Origin: a bacterium | GTDB taxonomy: Bacteria; JAGOBX01 | Reading direction: 5' to 3' | Assembly (NCBI GenBank): GCA_029551925.1 | Contig: JAKPEO010000126.1 | Coordinates: 1 to 36,134 of the forward strand | DNA: 36,134 nucleotides | Part shown: positions 1 through 10,100 of the stretch, piece by piece | How the letters are laid out: each line of letters begins with the position of its first letter | Numbering within the stretch: the first letter of the stretch is position 1 | Notes under the pieces: model-generated | Told to the model about the DNA's origin: nothing | Database searches by the model: none | Seen by the model: only the letters and a program-made list of their open reading frames with translations | Translations under genes and position numbers: made by a program

Positions 1-1044
1 GAGCAATTAGGTAGAGTAACAAATGATTTACAGGAAGCGGTAATGAAAACAAGAATGGTGCCAATAGGCACTGTATTCAATCGTTTTCCGCGAGTGGTGC
101 GCGATATAGCAAAGAATCGTGGTAAAAAAGTGAATCTAATAATAAAAGGAGAAGAAACAGAATTAGATAAAACAGTAATAGAAGAAATCGGCGATCCGAT
201 GGTGCATTTAATAAGAAATGCAGTTGACCACGGAATAGAAGAGCCGGAAAAGCGCAGAGCAGCAGGAAAAAATGAAACTGGTAATTTAATATTAAATGCT
301 TTTCATGAAGGAAATCATATAATAATAGAAATAGAAGATGACGGCGCTGGTATAAATCCAGAAGTAATCAAAAGAAAAGCAATAGAAAAAGGGTTGGCGA
401 CGGAAGATGAATTAAAAAATATGCCTGATAATGAAATTGTAAAATTCATATTTAAAGCCGGATTTTCTACAGCTGAGAAAGTGACAGATATATCCGGCCG
501 CGGCGTGGGGATGGATGTAGTAAAATCGAATATATCGAAAATTAATGGCATAGTAGATATTAATACAAAAGTAAATGAAGGTACGAAATTTATTATTAAA
601 TTGCCGCTGACACTTGCGATTATAAATTCTCTGTTAGTGAAGGTGGCAGATCAGATATTTGCAGTGCCGCTCGCTTCTGTTATAGAAAGCGTGAAAATTT
701 CAGCGAGCGATATTGGTTCAATTGAAGGTAAATATGAAGTTATAAAATTGCGAGACAGCGTTTTATCTGTTATACGATTAAATAAAGTATTTGACATTTC
801 AGAAGAAGAAAATACTGCAAAGAAAAATAAATTATTTGTGGTAGTCATTGGTTTAGCGGAAGAAAAATTTGCATTAATAGTAGATGAATTGTTAGGGCAG
901 CAGGAAATAGTAATAAAATCATTAAATCACAAGATTGTCAATACTCCGGGCATAGCAGGCGCGACGATACTTGGCGATGGTAAAGTTGTATTGATTATAG
1001 ATGTTGCCACAATAATAGCAAATTCTCGTAAAAAAGTAATATAA
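1..1044 (+). CDS. cheA: Chemotaxis histidine kinase CheA, C-terminal part (5' end outside window)
   Basis: CheA is the cytoplasmic kinase that phosphorylates CheY and CheB in response to chemoreceptors. The frame is open from base 1, and the residues before the first in-frame ATG (position 43) already match CheA (GRVTNDLQEAVMKTRMVP), so that ATG is not the start. About 347 residues are present. They cover the ATPase domain with N box (HLIRNAVDHGIE), G1 box (DDGAGI) and G2 box (GRGVGMDVV), followed by the CheW-like regulatory domain starting near LPLTLAIINSLLV. The Hpt phosphotransfer domain and most of the dimerisation domain lie upstream. It is the first visible gene of the chemotaxis operon, 20 nt before cheW. 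Family assignment is secure; which receptors it serves is not visible. Confidence 0.97.
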   Translation, partial: EQLGRVTNDLQEAVMKTRMVPIGTVFNRFPRVVRDIAKNRGKKVNLIIKGEETELDKTVIEEIGDPMVHLIRNAVDHGIEEPEKRRAAGKNETGNLILNAFHEGNHIIIEIEDDGAGINPEVIKRKAIEKGLATEDELKNMPDNEIVKFIFKAGFSTAEKVTDISGRGVGMDVVKSNISKINGIVDINTKVNEGTKFIIKLPLTLAIINSLLVKVADQIFAVPLASVIESVKISASDIGSIEGKYEVIKLRDSVLSVIRLNKVFDISEEENTAKKNKLFVVVIGLAEEKFALIVDELLGQQEIVIKSLNHKIVNTPGIAGATILGDGKVVLIIDVATIIANSRKKVI

Positions 1045-1064
1045 AGCAATGAGGTGATATTTTT

Positions 1065-1568
1065 ATGGATTTATTAAAAAAATCGTATAGGGACCAAGAA
1101 AAAAATACAGATAAAGAAGAAGTGAGAAATATTCAAGTAGTGACATTTAATATTGGCAAAGAAGAGTATGCAATAGATATTATGCTTGTTATAGAAATTA
1201 TAAAAACTACGCAAGTAACGAAAGTGCCGCTGTCATTAGATTTTGTGAAAGGCGTAGTAAATTTGCGCGGTAATATTGTGCCTATAGTAGATTTAAAGAA
1301 AAAATTTAAAATAGTAAGCAAAGAAAATCCCAAAGATGTACGATTTATTGTAGTTGATATTCATAAAAAGACTATTGGTTTTCAAATAGACAAAGTGAAT
1401 GAAGTTATAATGATACCTGAAAATCAAATAGATTCAGCGACAGCGATAGTATCGGGTATTTCACAAAATTATATTACGGGCATAGCGAAATTAGGAAATC
1501 GCCTGATAATTTTGTTAAATATCGAAAAACTGCTGTCAGAAGAAGAATTAGAAAAAATAACAGAATGA
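1065..1568 (+). CDS. cheW: Chemotaxis adaptor CheW
   Basis: CheW is the scaffold that couples CheA to chemoreceptors. The 167-residue protein is a single CheW domain beginning near residue 25 (VVTFNIGKEEYAIDIMLVIEII), with the typical VKGVVNLRGNIVPIVDL strand pair and a C-terminal IAKLGNRLIILLNIEKLL segment. A short charged N-terminal extension of about 24 residues precedes the domain. The start at 1065 follows a good Shine-Dalgarno (GAGGTGAT near 1050). It ends in TGA and is followed 34 nt later by the HEAT-repeat gene. The operon position directly after cheA supports the call. Confidence 0.96.
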   Translation: MDLLKKSYRDQEKNTDKEEVRNIQVVTFNIGKEEYAIDIMLVIEIIKTTQVTKVPLSLDFVKGVVNLRGNIVPIVDLKKKFKIVSKENPKDVRFIVVDIHKKTIGFQIDKVNEVIMIPENQIDSATAIVSGISQNYITGIAKLGNRLIILLNIEKLLSEEELEKITE

Positions 1569-1602
1569 CAATATTTTAAATTTATTAGGAACTAATAAAA
1601 AA

Positions 1603-3993
1603 ATGAGCGAAAGAGAAGAAGATATATTAATAGAAAGTTTGAATTCTGCAGATGAAGAGACACGCAGACAAGCGATAGAGTTATTAGGCGAATTGCGTTT
1701 AAAAAAGGCTGTGCCTAAGATAGCGGAATTAGTAAATTCTGAAAATTGGCGTATTCGCAAAAGCATAGTGGAAGCATATAAAAAAATAGATGACGATAGT
1801 TGTCTGCCGCTTCTTCAAAAATTAATAAAAGATTCAAATGTAGAAGTTCATTCGACTGCTATTGATGCAATGGTATATTACGGTGATAGAGCCATTCCAT
1901 ATTTATTGCCGTTATTGAAAGATGATGATGAAGATGCGCGTATTTTATCAGCGAATGTATTGGGCTTTATGCGTTCGGCTAAGGGCGTTAAGTCATTAAT
2001 AGAAAGACTAAAAGTTGAAGATAGTATGAATGTCCGTTATGCGATAATAGAGGCATTGGGCTATATTGGCAATGAAGAAGCAATAGATTATTTATTGGAA
2101 TTGCTTGAAAAAGAAGATATGTATTTGAAAATAGTAATTATCGAAGCATTAGGAAAAATAGGGTCGCTTCGCGCTTGCGTTGTAATTATGAGTTTATTAG
2201 AAGATGAATTATTGAGGTCTGTTTGTATAGATGCATTAGGAAATATAGGTGCAGAAATATCGATAAATACAATTATTGAATATTTTAATAGCGATGACGA
2301 TACAAATGTAAGAGTAGTAATTGCTATTGGCAAAATATATTCTAAGCATATAAATAATCAAAGTTATGCGGTTTTAATAAAAGAAATATGCAAGCAGTTT
2401 TTTAAGAAAAAAGAACGATATGATAAATTATTGGAGTTATTAAAAAATGATAATATAGAATTGCGAAACAGCGTATTATTGATATTATCGTGGATAGACG
2501 AATTAAAATTAACAAAAGAATTAATGGAATTATTAGCAAATGAAGATTATACAGAAAAAATCAAGGATTTATTTATACGATTAGGCGATAGAGTATTAGA
2601 TGATTTGTATAATGAAATTAATAAGACAGACAATTATGAAATTAGAAAAGCGATAATACAAATTATAGGATTAATAGGGAACTCGCGAGAAATAGAGTTA
2701 TTAATGAAGATGCTGGATAATGAAAACGAACGCGGATATTATGATGTTATAATATCATCATTAGGTTGGCTTCAAGCGGAATGTTCGGTAGAAAAATTAG
2801 AAAAATTATTAAATGAAGAAGATGATAATATCAGATTAGCGAGTATCGGCGCATTAAGTTTGATAGGCAGCAAAGCGATTGTTGAATTTTGTGCAAAAAA
2901 TATAAATTCTGAAGATTTAAAATTAAAAATCAGCTGTATAAAAATTTTAGGATTTATTGGAGATTCGAACGCAATAGAAATTTTAAAATATGTCTCTAAT
3001 TTTGAAAATGCTGAAGTGAAATTAGCATATATTCAGGCATTAAATTATCTGAATAAAAAAGAAGGCATAGATTTAATAGTGAAATTTATAAATGAACCGG
3101 ATGCAAGGATAAAAGAAGCGGTTGTTGAAACATTTGAGCGACTTAATGATAAAAGCGTTGTGCCATATCTATTAAAATTATTGAAAGATGAAGATATGTG
3201 GATAAAATACTTTGCTTTGCGGACATTAAAAAAATACGCTGATGAAACAATTAAAGATAAAATAATTTCATTATTAGATTATCCTGCTGGGTTAATAAAA
3301 ATTGCGGTATTAGATATACTTGCGAAAATAAATTATAAAATTGAATTTTCTAAAATCTTAAATTTATTGGACGATGAAGATATTGATGTGCGTATTGAAA
3401 TAATCAAATATTGTGAAAAATTGAATATTATTGAATTTTCTAATAGAATTAATGATTTAATAAAATCAGAAGATTGGCGCATAAAAAATGCGGTAATTGA
3501 AGCAATAGGGACATTTGGTAAAAATCAGCCGCAATATTTAGAGTTATTATTTGATATTTTTGCTAATCCAGACAGCGATATAATTATCAAAAAACAAATA
3601 TGTAGAACAATGGGAAAATTGCGGACGCTTCGGACATTTGAATTTTTATTAGAAACTTCAAAAAATGAAGAATTATATACTGAATGTTTTGACGCATTAT
3701 TGAATTTTGAAGAAGAATACATTTTAAAAGTGCTCGAAAAATTCTGGAGTTTGAATGAATTTTTGCAACTACTTGTTATTCATCTAATTGAAAATTCTAA
3801 AACTACTATTTACGATGATAAATTGATTTATCTTTTGAATAATACAAATTCGCCGACTTTAAAATATGAAATAATTGTATGTATGGGTAAATTAAATCGT
3901 AAAAAGTTTATAAATACCTTGTATCCATTGGCATATCCGGATAAAAACATTCAGAAGATTGCGCAGGAAGTATTGAATATCTTAAAAAAATAA
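1603..3993 (+). CDS. Large HEAT-repeat protein in chemotaxis operon
   Basis: The 796-residue protein is built almost entirely from helical HEAT / PBS-lyase-type repeats of about 31 residues. A recurring pattern is visible: VPYLLKLLKDEDMWIKYFALRTL, AIPYLLPLLKDDDEDARILSANVLG and many similar copies. No signal peptide, membrane segment or catalytic motif is seen, so it is predicted to be a cytoplasmic protein-interaction scaffold. It lies between cheW and cheR with 34 and 25 nt gaps and reads as part of the operon. HEAT proteins are known to occur in bacterial chemotaxis loci, but their partners are mostly undefined. A scaffold or adaptor for the CheA/CheR/CheB machinery is an inference from position only. 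Confidence 0.88.
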   Translation: MSEREEDILIESLNSADEETRRQAIELLGELRLKKAVPKIAELVNSENWRIRKSIVEAYKKIDDDSCLPLLQKLIKDSNVEVHSTAIDAMVYYGDRAIPYLLPLLKDDDEDARILSANVLGFMRSAKGVKSLIERLKVEDSMNVRYAIIEALGYIGNEEAIDYLLELLEKEDMYLKIVIIEALGKIGSLRACVVIMSLLEDELLRSVCIDALGNIGAEISINTIIEYFNSDDDTNVRVVIAIGKIYSKHINNQSYAVLIKEICKQFFKKKERYDKLLELLKNDNIELRNSVLLILSWIDELKLTKELMELLANEDYTEKIKDLFIRLGDRVLDDLYNEINKTDNYEIRKAIIQIIGLIGNSREIELLMKMLDNENERGYYDVIISSLGWLQAECSVEKLEKLLNEEDDNIRLASIGALSLIGSKAIVEFCAKNINSEDLKLKISCIKILGFIGDSNAIEILKYVSNFENAEVKLAYIQALNYLNKKEGIDLIVKFINEPDARIKEAVVETFERLNDKSVVPYLLKLLKDEDMWIKYFALRTLKKYADETIKDKIISLLDYPAGLIKIAVLDILAKINYKIEFSKILNLLDDEDIDVRIEIIKYCEKLNIIEFSNRINDLIKSEDWRIKNAVIEAIGTFGKNQPQYLELLFDIFANPDSDIIIKKQICRTMGKLRTLRTFEFLLETSKNEELYTECFDALLNFEEEYILKVLEKFWSLNEFLQLLVIHLIENSKTTIYDDKLIYLLNNTNSPTLKYEIIVCMGKLNRKKFINTLYPLAYPDKNIQKIAQEVLNILKK

Positions 3994-4018
3994 AAATGTG
4001 AAAAGCTAAGGAAAAAAA

Positions 4019-4864
4019 ATGAGTAATTTGATTGAGCAGAATAAAATTTTGATGACTGATGAAGAGTTTAAATTATTGAGTTCATTAATCAATGAATTCT
4101 GCGGGTTGTATTATGATAGTTCAAAAAAGTTTTTGTTGGAAAGCAGATTAAGCGTGCGGTTAAAAGCGTTGAATTTTCGGACATTCAAAGAATACTATTA
4201 TTATTTAAAATATGATTCAAAAAAAAATGCAGAATATGATGCAATTATTGATATATTGACTACTAATGAAACATATTTTTTTCGAGAAACCGGTCAGATA
4301 AAAATTTTAGTAGATGAAATTATTCCGGAACTTTTAAAAACTAATAAACGCTCGATAAAAATTTGGTCTGCTGCTTCATCGTCTGGCGAAGAGCCATATA
4401 CAATAGCGATGGAATTATGTGAAAAGAATTTTGATAAAATGGGGTTGAATATAGAAATAATAGCTACGGATATATCGCTGCGAGTATTAGAGCAAGCTAA
4501 ATATGGAGTGTATTCTCAATTTTCGTTTCGCAGCGCCAATCAAATGTATTTGAATAAATATTTTATCAAAGACGGTTTGAAATACAGAATTAATGACAGC
4601 ATCAAAAAAATGGTGAAATTTGAAAGATTTAATTTACTTGATACATTCGCATATTCAAAATATACCAATATAGATGTTATATTTTGCAGAAATGTCTTGA
4701 TTTATTTTGAAGATGCAATTAAAAAAAAGGTAGTGGATAGTTTGCATAAATGTTTAAAACAAAACGGCGTTTTATTTTTAGGGCATTCGGAGTCATTATT
4801 TAAGTTTTCTGTTGCGTTTGAATTAAAACAATTCAAAAATGGATTGGGTTATATAAAAAAATAA
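4019..4864 (+). CDS. cheR: Chemoreceptor glutamate methyltransferase CheR
   Basis: CheR transfers a methyl group from S-adenosylmethionine to receptor glutamates during adaptation. The 281-residue protein has the usual length. An N-terminal helical domain (residues about 12-80) is followed by the diagnostic NETYFFRE motif (83-90), the SAM-binding segment SAASSSGEEPYTIA (117-130) and DVIFCRNVLIYF near residue 220. The start at 4019 follows AAGG eight bases upstream. It is 23 nt upstream of cheB, giving the paired adaptation enzymes. No C-terminal pentapeptide-binding or TPR extension is present. Confidence 0.97.
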   Translation: MSNLIEQNKILMTDEEFKLLSSLINEFCGLYYDSSKKFLLESRLSVRLKALNFRTFKEYYYYLKYDSKKNAEYDAIIDILTTNETYFFRETGQIKILVDEIIPELLKTNKRSIKIWSAASSSGEEPYTIAMELCEKNFDKMGLNIEIIATDISLRVLEQAKYGVYSQFSFRSANQMYLNKYFIKDGLKYRINDSIKKMVKFERFNLLDTFAYSKYTNIDVIFCRNVLIYFEDAIKKKVVDSLHKCLKQNGVLFLGHSESLFKFSVAFELKQFKNGLGYIKK

Positions 4865-4887
4865 AAAAGAAAGGAATCGATAATAAT

Positions 4888-5988
4888 ATGAAAAAAATCA
4901 GAGTGATGCTTGTTGACGATTCAGCGTTTATAAGAGTAGCGCTAAAAAATATAATAGAATGCGAAGATATAACTATTTGCGGAGTTGCGCGCGACGGATT
5001 AGATGCATTAGAAAAAGTAAAATTATATTTGCCTGATGTGATAATGCTGGATGTTGAAATGCCGAATATGAACGGCTTAGAATTTTTAAAAGAGTATATG
5101 AAGAATCCGAAGCGCGCATCAGTGATAATGTTCAGTTCGCTTACTCGTGAAGGCGCGGATGTAACTTTACAGGCATTAAATTTAGGCGCGGTAGATTTTT
5201 TATTAAAGCCGACGAAATATGAATTAGATAAACTTGAAAATTTGCGCGAGCGTTTTCGTCAGCATATTCGCGCTGCAGCCGGTGTAGATGTACAGAAAGT
5301 TGCAGAAAATCTAAAAAAACTTCAATTATCAGACAAGCCCAAAGTAGAGCCAATAAAACCAGAGATATCAAAAGCGCCAGCGCAGCCGATAAAGTCATTA
5401 TTAAAACCGAGCAAAAAAATTGAATTATGTCTGATTGGCACATCGACAGGCGGACCGCCAGCATTGCAGAAAGTATTTGAATGTTTTCAGGAAAATTTGC
5501 CATTTCCGATTGTGGTTGTGCAGCATATGCCTAAGGGCTTTACAAAATCATTAGCAGAGCGATTAGATGCAATATCAAAATTAGAGGTCAAAGAATCCGA
5601 ACAGGGCGATATAGTAAAGCCGGGCCGCGCGCTTATAGCGCAAGCAGGTTATCAAATAGGATTTATGCGCCAGAATAATGAAATAGTAATAAAACATATA
5701 ATGCCCAAAGCAGAGGATTTATTTAAGCCAGCAGTGAATGATATGATATTTAATGCTATGCAAGTAGTGAAACCGGAAAATATTTTGTGCGTTATTATGA
5801 CAGGTATGGGCAATGACGGCTTACTAGGGATTCGCGAATTAAAGAAACAAGGTAGTTTTGTAATAGCGGAATCAGAAGAAAGCGCTGTTGTTTTCGGTAT
5901 GCCCGGAGTAGTTGTAAAAGAAAATTTAGCGGATAAAATTTTGCCAGTATGGGAGATAGGCAAAGAAATAGTAAATTTAGCAAAGTGA
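4888..5988 (+). CDS. cheB: Chemoreceptor methylesterase/deamidase CheB
   Basis: CheB removes methyl groups from receptors after phosphorylation by CheA. An N-terminal receiver domain carries the acidic pair D10/D11, phospho-acceptor D55 (MLDVEMPNMNG) and the FLLKP lysine. A proline-rich linker (about 140-177) leads to the methylesterase domain with catalytic triad S186 (IGTSTGG), H213 (VQHMPKG) and D310 (MTGMGNDG). At 366 residues it has the usual length. All key residues are intact, so it should be active. It is followed after 7 nt by the pseudo-receiver/ATPase gene. No stand-alone CheY gene is visible in the window. Confidence 0.97.
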   Translation: MKKIRVMLVDDSAFIRVALKNIIECEDITICGVARDGLDALEKVKLYLPDVIMLDVEMPNMNGLEFLKEYMKNPKRASVIMFSSLTREGADVTLQALNLGAVDFLLKPTKYELDKLENLRERFRQHIRAAAGVDVQKVAENLKKLQLSDKPKVEPIKPEISKAPAQPIKSLLKPSKKIELCLIGTSTGGPPALQKVFECFQENLPFPIVVVQHMPKGFTKSLAERLDAISKLEVKESEQGDIVKPGRALIAQAGYQIGFMRQNNEIVIKHIMPKAEDLFKPAVNDMIFNAMQVVKPENILCVIMTGMGNDGLLGIRELKKQGSFVIAESEESAVVFGMPGVVVKENLADKILPVWEIGKEIVNLAK

Positions 5989-5995
5989 AAAATCT

Positions 5996-6829
5996 ATGGA
6001 TATAACAGGCAAAAATATATTGATTTATTCACCGACAAATAGTTTATTAAATTTTATTTCGAGTTATATATTACAGAATAATGCTATTCCTTTTGCCACA
6101 AGCACTATTTCAGAAGCGATTAATATATTGATGAATGAATGCATTGATTTAGTTATATTAGGAATAGAAAATTATGCAGATGAACGGAGTTATGAAACAG
6201 AATTCGGATTATTGAAAATTATCAATACAAATTTTTTATATATGCCGACGATTGTGATAATGAGAGAATTCAATCAAGATGTTTTAAAAAAAATACTGAA
6301 AAATGGTATTGTAGCGTTTTTTGTTCAACCATTTGAAATAGAAGAATTAGGCTTGGAAATTCAAAAGATAAAATTATGGCGCGGCTCAATTTTAAATCGT
6401 TTGAAGATTGCCAATACATCAACTCTTAATTATCGCGTATCTATTGAGAGCGATGAAAATTATGTAGGCGCAGTGAGTAATAATATTGCAGATATAATTT
6501 TGGCTATTCGACCTAATGTGCGCGAGGAGATAAACAGTATAGTTTTAGCGATAAATGAAATGCTGATGAATGCAATATTGCACGGAAACAAACGCGATAA
6601 AAATAAAAAAGTAGATATTAATTTTTTTATTGACAGCGAGAAAGTTACTATTATTATTACAGACGAGGGCGCTGGGTTTGATTATAATAATTTGCCGGAT
6701 CCCACTGAAGCAGAATATATATTGAGAGACAGCGGGCGTGGAATATTTTTGACTAAAATGTATATAGATAAAGTAAATTATTATTTGAATGGCAGAAGAA
6801 TAGAATTAATAAAATATTTAAAAAAATAG
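5996..6829 (+). CDS. Pseudo-receiver fused to anti-sigma-type (RsbW/SpoIIAB-like) ATPase
   Basis: The 277-residue protein has two parts. Residues 6-125 have the length and layout of a response-regulator receiver, but its chemistry is lost: the acidic pair is Y11/S12, the phospho-acceptor aspartate is G56 (DLVILGI), and the conserved KP is Q111-P112. Residues about 145-270 form a GHKL serine-kinase/anti-sigma ATPase with N box AINEMLMNAILHGN (E188, N192), G1 box DEGAGFD and a SGRGIF lid. It lies 7 nt after cheB and 9 nt before a STAS gene, the classical kinase/antagonist pair of partner switching. A role gating the STAS protein is inferred. The receiver-like domain probably acts by protein contact and not phosphorylation. 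Confidence 0.85.
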   Translation: MDITGKNILIYSPTNSLLNFISSYILQNNAIPFATSTISEAINILMNECIDLVILGIENYADERSYETEFGLLKIINTNFLYMPTIVIMREFNQDVLKKILKNGIVAFFVQPFEIEELGLEIQKIKLWRGSILNRLKIANTSTLNYRVSIESDENYVGAVSNNIADIILAIRPNVREEINSIVLAINEMLMNAILHGNKRDKNKKVDINFFIDSEKVTIIITDEGAGFDYNNLPDPTEAEYILRDSGRGIFLTKMYIDKVNYYLNGRRIELIKYLKK

Positions 6830-6838
6830 GAGGAAAAA

Positions 6839-7138
6839 ATGGCGAATAATATTATTAAAGCGGTTCCATCTATAACAACAGATGAGATTGAGTTATTCAA
6901 AAAAAAATTAGAAGATGCAGTAAAGACAAGCGATAGAGTAATAGTAGATTTTTCAGAAACCAAATTAATATGCAGTTCTGGTATCGGCATATTAATTTCA
7001 GCATTAAAGACAGCAAAACAAAAAGGCGGCACTGTTGATTTGATTATTCCGTCAAGTAATAATGAAATTATACAAATATTCAATATAACGCGATTAAATA
7101 AAATATTTCAGATATTTTCGTCAAAAGATGAAATTTAA
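6839..7138 (+). CDS. STAS-domain anti-sigma-factor antagonist
   Basis: This 99-residue protein is a single STAS domain of the SpoIIAA/RsbV type. In these proteins a serine is phosphorylated by the partner anti-sigma kinase, which releases or captures the partner. The key segment is ICSSGIGILISALK at residues 44-57, with the serine pair S46/S47 at the usual phosphorylation position. It starts after a strong RBS (AGGAGG) 9 nt after the RsbW-like gene, so the two are likely made together. No sigma factor gene is visible nearby, so the output could be a protein complex instead of transcription. Confidence 0.9.
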   Translation: MANNIIKAVPSITTDEIELFKKKLEDAVKTSDRVIVDFSETKLICSSGIGILISALKTAKQKGGTVDLIIPSSNNEIIQIFNITRLNKIFQIFSSKDEI

Positions 7139-7164
7139 TTTTTAGTTATTTAGGAGTGTGAATT

Positions 7165-10100
7165 TTGGCTATAGAAAATGATAAATCGTTAAATTTTGAC
7201 GAATTAGACGCGGTCTTTCAAAATTTAGATAAAGAACTTCAAGATTTGACCGGCAAGAAAAAAGAGGTCAAACAATCTCAGCAGCAAGAAGAAAAAAAGA
7301 AAGATTCTGAAAAGTCCAAAAAAACAGGCGAAACTGTAATATATTGTTTAAGTCATAATGTTTTAGCCGGTTCGCCCGCTGAAATATTTCAAAAATTGCA
7401 GAATTTAGAATTTGTATTTCCCGGGCAATTGCTGTTATATCAAAACAAAACGAAAGATGATAAAGTTTTGTATTATTCGGGAAAAAATGTAAGCATCACA
7501 GAAGATTTTTCGAGAATGTATTCAATGACAAAAGGAATAATTTCGTGGCGCGGCAGAAATTTAACTGTTGAAGAAATGGATATTATTGACGCTGAAATAC
7601 CGCCCGGCGTTGGGCAATTAAATTATGAAAAATCTGTTTATATAAAAAGCAAAGTCGCTGACGGCGTAAAAATACGGTCAAAAGGCGATGTGTATGTGGC
7701 GCAGAATATAGGCGATGTAGATATATATGCCGAAGGTAATATTTATTTTTTAAATGGAATAACAGGTCACGGCAAAGCCAAGATAATAGCGCGATTATCT
7801 ATATTTGCAAGATTTATTGAAAATGCCGATGTTCGCGCAGGCGAAAATCTAATTGTAGAAGAATCAATTTTGAATAGTAAAATATCGGCAAATAACGCGA
7901 TAGAAATGGTCGGGCGCAAACAAATAATAGTCGGCGGAAATTATACAGTTGGCGAATTTGTAAATTGTAAAGTATTGGGCTCTGAAAATTTTACAACTAC
8001 CAATATAACTGCTGGATTATTAGGAGATGAACGCGATGAATTAGAAGAAGCGCAGAAACGCATAGAATTCATCAAAAAGCGGTCAGTTGAAATGGACACA
8101 AAAATTAGCGGATATGTTGTAAAAAAAACCAATGAAGGTTTAACTGACGCCGAAAACGCAGATTTAGAAAATCTTAAAAATGAAAAGGCAAAATATCGTG
8201 AAGAAGAAAAAAAATTAAATGACACTATAAAAAATATAGAATCAAAAATTCAGAATAGAATTAATTCAACTGTTAATATTGAAGAGAAGGTCTATCCCGG
8301 CGTAAATATAGAAATAAACAAACAATTGTATAATGTTCAAAAAGAAATACACAAAGTAAGTTTTGTTTTAAAAGATAACAAGATATTTCAAGACAAAGTT
8401 CAGCGCAAAAAAATAGAGTTGAATTTTAATGAACCGATAAAACAAGATATGGCTACGCTTTCAATAGTAGATTATAATAAAATTAGGCGAAGCGCTGTAT
8501 TAGAAGCGAGCACATTAGAACAAGCGCAGGATATGGCTGAAAATTTTTTGGAGATAGAAGCAAAGCGCTTAATCAGTATAACAATCAATAAAACAGACAC
8601 TTCTGTAAAAGTAGCGTTTTTTGAAGTCAAGCCGAATGAAAATCCGGCATTAGTGCGAAGAAAGGCAATGCAATTAGTGCAGGTTGAAAAAGTATCAGCT
8701 TCTGGCGCTACAATAGAAGAATGTTTAGCAAAGGCGTCAAAGACGCTTGGCTTGCCTATAGAAGAATTAGAATACAGAGTTTTACAAGAAGGCTCAAAAG
8801 GCATTTTAGGCATCGGTAAAAAAGATTTTATACTTGAAGTCTCGAAGAAAAAAGAAAAGAAGGTAATGGCTGTTACTGAAAAACCAGTTGACGGCAGATT
8901 TGAAGTGCAAAATACAATTGAGGGCTTGAAATTGCGAGTGATTGCGCCAAAAGGCACTGGTAAGACAGTAGAGCGCGAAGAAGTAGAAGCGTATTTAGAA
9001 AGCAAAAAATATATGCGAGATATAGAAAAGAAAAAAATCGCTGAAATAGTAAGCAAAGCGGACGGAGAGCAATATATTATCGGTCCGCGTCAGCCTGAAC
9101 CAGAATTAGATGGCAAATTTACAATTGAAGTTTCGCCTGATAAATTAACTGCTTATGTAGTAATAACGCCTCCAAAAAAAGGCGGGATATATCCGAAAAT
9201 TAGTGAAATTGAAACAGAATTATCAACTAAAAATATCAAAAATTTTGATTTGAAAGAAGTAGAAGAATCCTATAAAAAACAAAACAGCCGCGAATATAAA
9301 GTCGTAGTTGCACAAGGTAAACCTATGCAGCCGCCTGTGAATCCGACAGTAGAATTAAAATTTGAAACATCAACAGGCAAACAAAATATAGGCGACGAAC
9401 AAATAGATTTTAAATCAATAACATCAATTGTAAATGTTATTGAAGGACATTTATTAGCAGTAATAAATAAAGGTAAGCCTGGAGTAGAAGGCATAGATGT
9501 TTATGGCGCGCCTATACCTCCGCCGCCAATGTCAGAAGTGCCAATAAAAGCAGGGAAAAATGTCAGGGTATCAGAAGACGGCTTGAAATTTTTCTCTGAA
9601 ATTGAGGGCTGGGTGATGTTTGAAAATAATGTCATCAAAGTCGAAAATGTTTATCAGATAAATGGCGATGTTGATTATAACACAGGCAATATAACATCAT
9701 TAGGCACTGTAATAGTCAAAGGCACAGTAAAAGATGGATTTAGAGTTGAAGCTACTGGCGATATAATTGTGAATGCAGTTGAAGCTGCGGAATTAGTAGC
9801 AGAAGGCAGTATAACAATAAAGTCTGGAATTCAAGGCAAAGGGACAGGCACAATAAAAGCCAAAGGAAATGTTTATGCAAAATTTGTTGAACAAGCTAAC
9901 ATAGAGACCGAAAGTAGTTTAGTTGTAACAGATTCGATAATGCATTCAAATGTAATAGCAAAAGAACATATTATAGTATTGAAAGGTAAAAAAGGTCTTA
10001 TTGTTGGCGGTAAATATCGCGCAGGCACTGTTATAGCAGCGAAAAATATCGGGTCGAAAGTAGCGACTTTAACCCAATTAGAAGTTGGATTTGATCCTTT

